A stretch of DNA of 64,000 nucleotides from Furcasterigmium furcatum. Taxonomy: Eukaryota; Ascomycota; Sordariomycetes; Glomerellales; Plectosphaerellaceae. Of this stretch, positions 62,104-64,000 are shown one piece after another. Below the pieces are notes generated by a model. The model searched no databases. It was not told the origin of the DNA and worked only from the letters and a program-made list of their open reading frames with translations. Within the stretch, counting starts at the first letter, position 1; each line of letters opens with the position of its first letter. The position numbers and the translations under genes are program-made. The stretch lies in the NCBI GenBank assembly GCA_001599815.1, contig BCIA01000004.1, forward strand, positions 3,374,082 through 3,438,081, in the 5' to 3' direction.

Positions 62104-64000
62104 TCACAGCGACTCCTCAGCGTCCTCCCACCGCTTGCCCCCCAGCTTCCTCATCTTCTTCGGGCTCCCCGAGCTGGCGACGCTCGACGTGCTGGCGTTA
62201 CTAACGCGCAGCTGCTCCATCTTGCGCCCCAGGCTCGTGGCCACGTCTGTGTTGCGACCGCCAAAGTCCTCCCGCTCGTGCAGCGGCATCCTCTTGGACG
62301 GGCTGCGGTTCGCGAGCTCGCGCTTGAGGATCGCCAGCTCCCGCCTCAGCCTATCGTTCTCCTCCTCGAGGTTCTCCACGAGCACGTTCTCCTTGTCCTC
62401 GCCGGCGACCTCGTCGTCGTCCGCGACGCCGAGCCCGCGCTCGAAGAGCTCCAGCTTGCGGTCCCAGTGCTCCTCGCCCCGCTCCTGCTGGACGGCCATG
62501 CTGGCCTTCCACCTGGCGACCTCGAGGTCGTACCGGGCCTCGTACTCCGCGGCACAGTCCTCCCGAATCGTCTGCTCGAGCTCGAGCATGCGGTCCTCCA
62601 TGCTGAGGAGGTGGGCTTCGGCGGTGACCCTGGCGTCCCGCTCGCGGTCGATGTCGCCGTGGAGGTTGTTGATCTCCTCCTGCATGCGGGCAATCTCGAG
62701 GGCGGCGTGCTCCATGATTCCCCTGTCTCCGTCACCAGGGCTGCTCGGGGAGATGTTGCGGTGCGTGCCGGAGGGATGGGCGAAGTAGGACCTCGACTGG
62801 GCGGAGAGGTTAGGCGAAATGCCCGCTGATGGTGGACCGGTGGCCGGAGTATCCGCGAGGAGCGTGGATGTGATGCTGGGGATGCGGGGGATGGTAACTT
62901 CTCTCGCGAGGGCACTGTATCTGAGGATCTGCGACGTTGCGTTGACGTCGCCGTGAGCATCGGCCGTGACGATCATGACACCCCGTTGAGCATTCCGCCG
63001 CGGGACGACACTGGCGGTGTATGATGATGAGGTCGTCGAGAAAGAGTTGCTGAAGAGGAGCTCTGTCATCTTGCACTGACGGAACGGCATGACGCTGGGC
63101 TGGGAGGGGTAAGTAAAGGTCTGACGGAGAAATCGGGCGTGTGACATACCTTGCTGGCGTTACCCAAGCCACTCTGCGCCTGGAGGCACTGTCCCAGGTA
63201 CATGAGACTCTCGTTGATCTTGCCAGCCTCAGCCAAAGTGCTTCCTTGCGTCTTCGCATCTCTGGCTCTCTCGCTGCCCGCCAAATCGACAATCGTGAAT
63301 GTGCTGCCGGTCCACTTGGCCGACCTTCGGCCGCGCTGACGCTTCTTGATCTCGACGCAGAAAAAACCATGGCTTCTCGAGGAGACACTGTTGCTTCCAG
63401 TCCCAGCTACTTGCCTCTCGTGCAGCCCAGCCTCGAGAACCATGGTGGCCTCCCTCAAACTGCTGCATACAATCTTCTTCAGCCCCGCGACAACCTTCCT
63501 GTCTGTGCTCTGCTCGGTCGGCTTGAATAACAGCGGCCGCCTTCGGTACTCCTTGGTGGCGTTGGATCGGATGGGCGGGGTCAACAAGTCGTAGATCTTG
63601 TCGTTGTAGACCTCGTACATGGAGAGGACGACGGCATACTCGGCGTCAGGGTCGGAAGAGACGTTCACGGAGCTGACATCGGGGTTCTGGGGTGCCGCAG
63701 ACGGTCGATGGAGGTGCCTCCTAGGAGTCGGTGGCGGCGCGAAGTCGCCCTTTGTGGGAGTTTTAGTCATGGTCTTCTTTCTCTTGGAGGCAGTGGTCAA
63801 GGACATATAGTGCTTCTCCCTGTCTGAAGCCGTCTGCCTTGGGGGCGTCACGACAGCCGAAGCCTTGGACCGCTCCTCGGGGCATCGCTGCCTTGAGGTT
63901 GGAGTCGGAGGCACGACGCGGACGCTCTTGGGACATGGGCCAGCTGGGGAGAATCGCACCGGGATGGAACGCTGGGATTTGCCAAACTCTAGAAAATCAT
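62104..64000 (-). CDS. Kinesin-6-like motor protein, 5' part off the window
   Basis: Exons (minus strand) from beyond 64000 to 63150, and 63099 to 62104; the 50-nt intron starts GTATGT and ends CCCAG, joining NASKPS and VMPFRQCKMTELLF. The visible part begins in the middle of the motor domain; the P-loop lies outside the window. Seen: VLSMYEVYNDKIYDLL, switch I SSRSHGFF, switch II DLAGSERARD, and INESLMYLGQCL. After the motor come a Ser/Pro-rich stretch and a coiled coil (ARMQEEINNLHGDIDRER and following) and a basic tail. The unusually long insertion between the motor strands and the PSVMPFRQCKMT segment are like kinesin-6 (MKLP/Klp9) members, which act at the anaphase spindle midzone. Subfamily assignment is moderately sure. 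Confidence 0.82.

Overview
The window is nuclear DNA of a filamentous ascomycete. It is GC-rich, genes lie on both strands, introns are short (about 44-100 nt, GTRNGY donors, CTRAC/CTGAC branch sites), and the families are typical of Pezizomycotina: a 2EXR cluster, a SAT4-type rhodopsin-like protein, an NST1 homologue, Dsc3 and a 26-residue metallothionein ending CPHK. That ending recalls Colletotrichum CAP3-type peptides, so a Sordariomycete, perhaps in or near Glomerellales, is the best guess. The species cannot be resolved from the sequence. No virus, plasmid, CRISPR array or rRNA is visible.

Region 1 (1-18.8 kb) is a dense housekeeping block: a PPR protein, an F-box-like protein, cytochrome c oxidase subunit 8, the exosome helicase MTR4, the DSC E3 ligase subunit Dsc3, a mitochondrial kynurenine aminotransferase, a nucleotidyltransferase-like protein, acetolactate synthase ILV2 (four exons, with a CPC1/GCN4 site upstream) and a four-TM membrane protein.

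Region 2 (18.8-24.5 kb) is the dynamic part. It holds three diverged copies of a 2EXR-domain gene in +,-,+ orientation. Copy A has a nonsense codon and lies between two inverted repeats of about 140 bp that differ mostly by transitions. It is preceded by a 16-bp tandem repeat. Copy B is intact and uses a GC-AG intron. Copy C has a frameshift or a very short intron.

Region 3 (24.8-36 kb) holds a DUF3632-like gene, mitochondrial ribosomal protein mL40, the GTPase Rho2 (with a 6-nt microexon) and NST1. Region 4 (36-47 kb) has a defective-looking tRNA-Lys, a sound tRNA-Thr, two C2H2 paralogues in tandem and galactokinase. Region 5 (48-64 kb) has the tiny metallothionein, an unrecognised conserved-looking protein, an MFS transporter with a 7-nt microexon, a SAT4-type membrane protein, a possible gene relic, a short-chain dehydrogenase, an alkaline phosphatase with two CACGTG boxes upstream, and the 3' part of a kinesin-6 gene that runs off the right edge.

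No biosynthetic cluster or operon-like unit is evident; most genes are independent. The observations most worth following are the two microexons with exact codon-level support, the inverted-repeat-flanked 2EXR locus with its decay, the acceptor-stem-defective tRNA-Lys, and several introns that are multiples of three and stop-free. All exon boundaries were read by eye from splice signals, frame and protein motifs; no transcript data were available.
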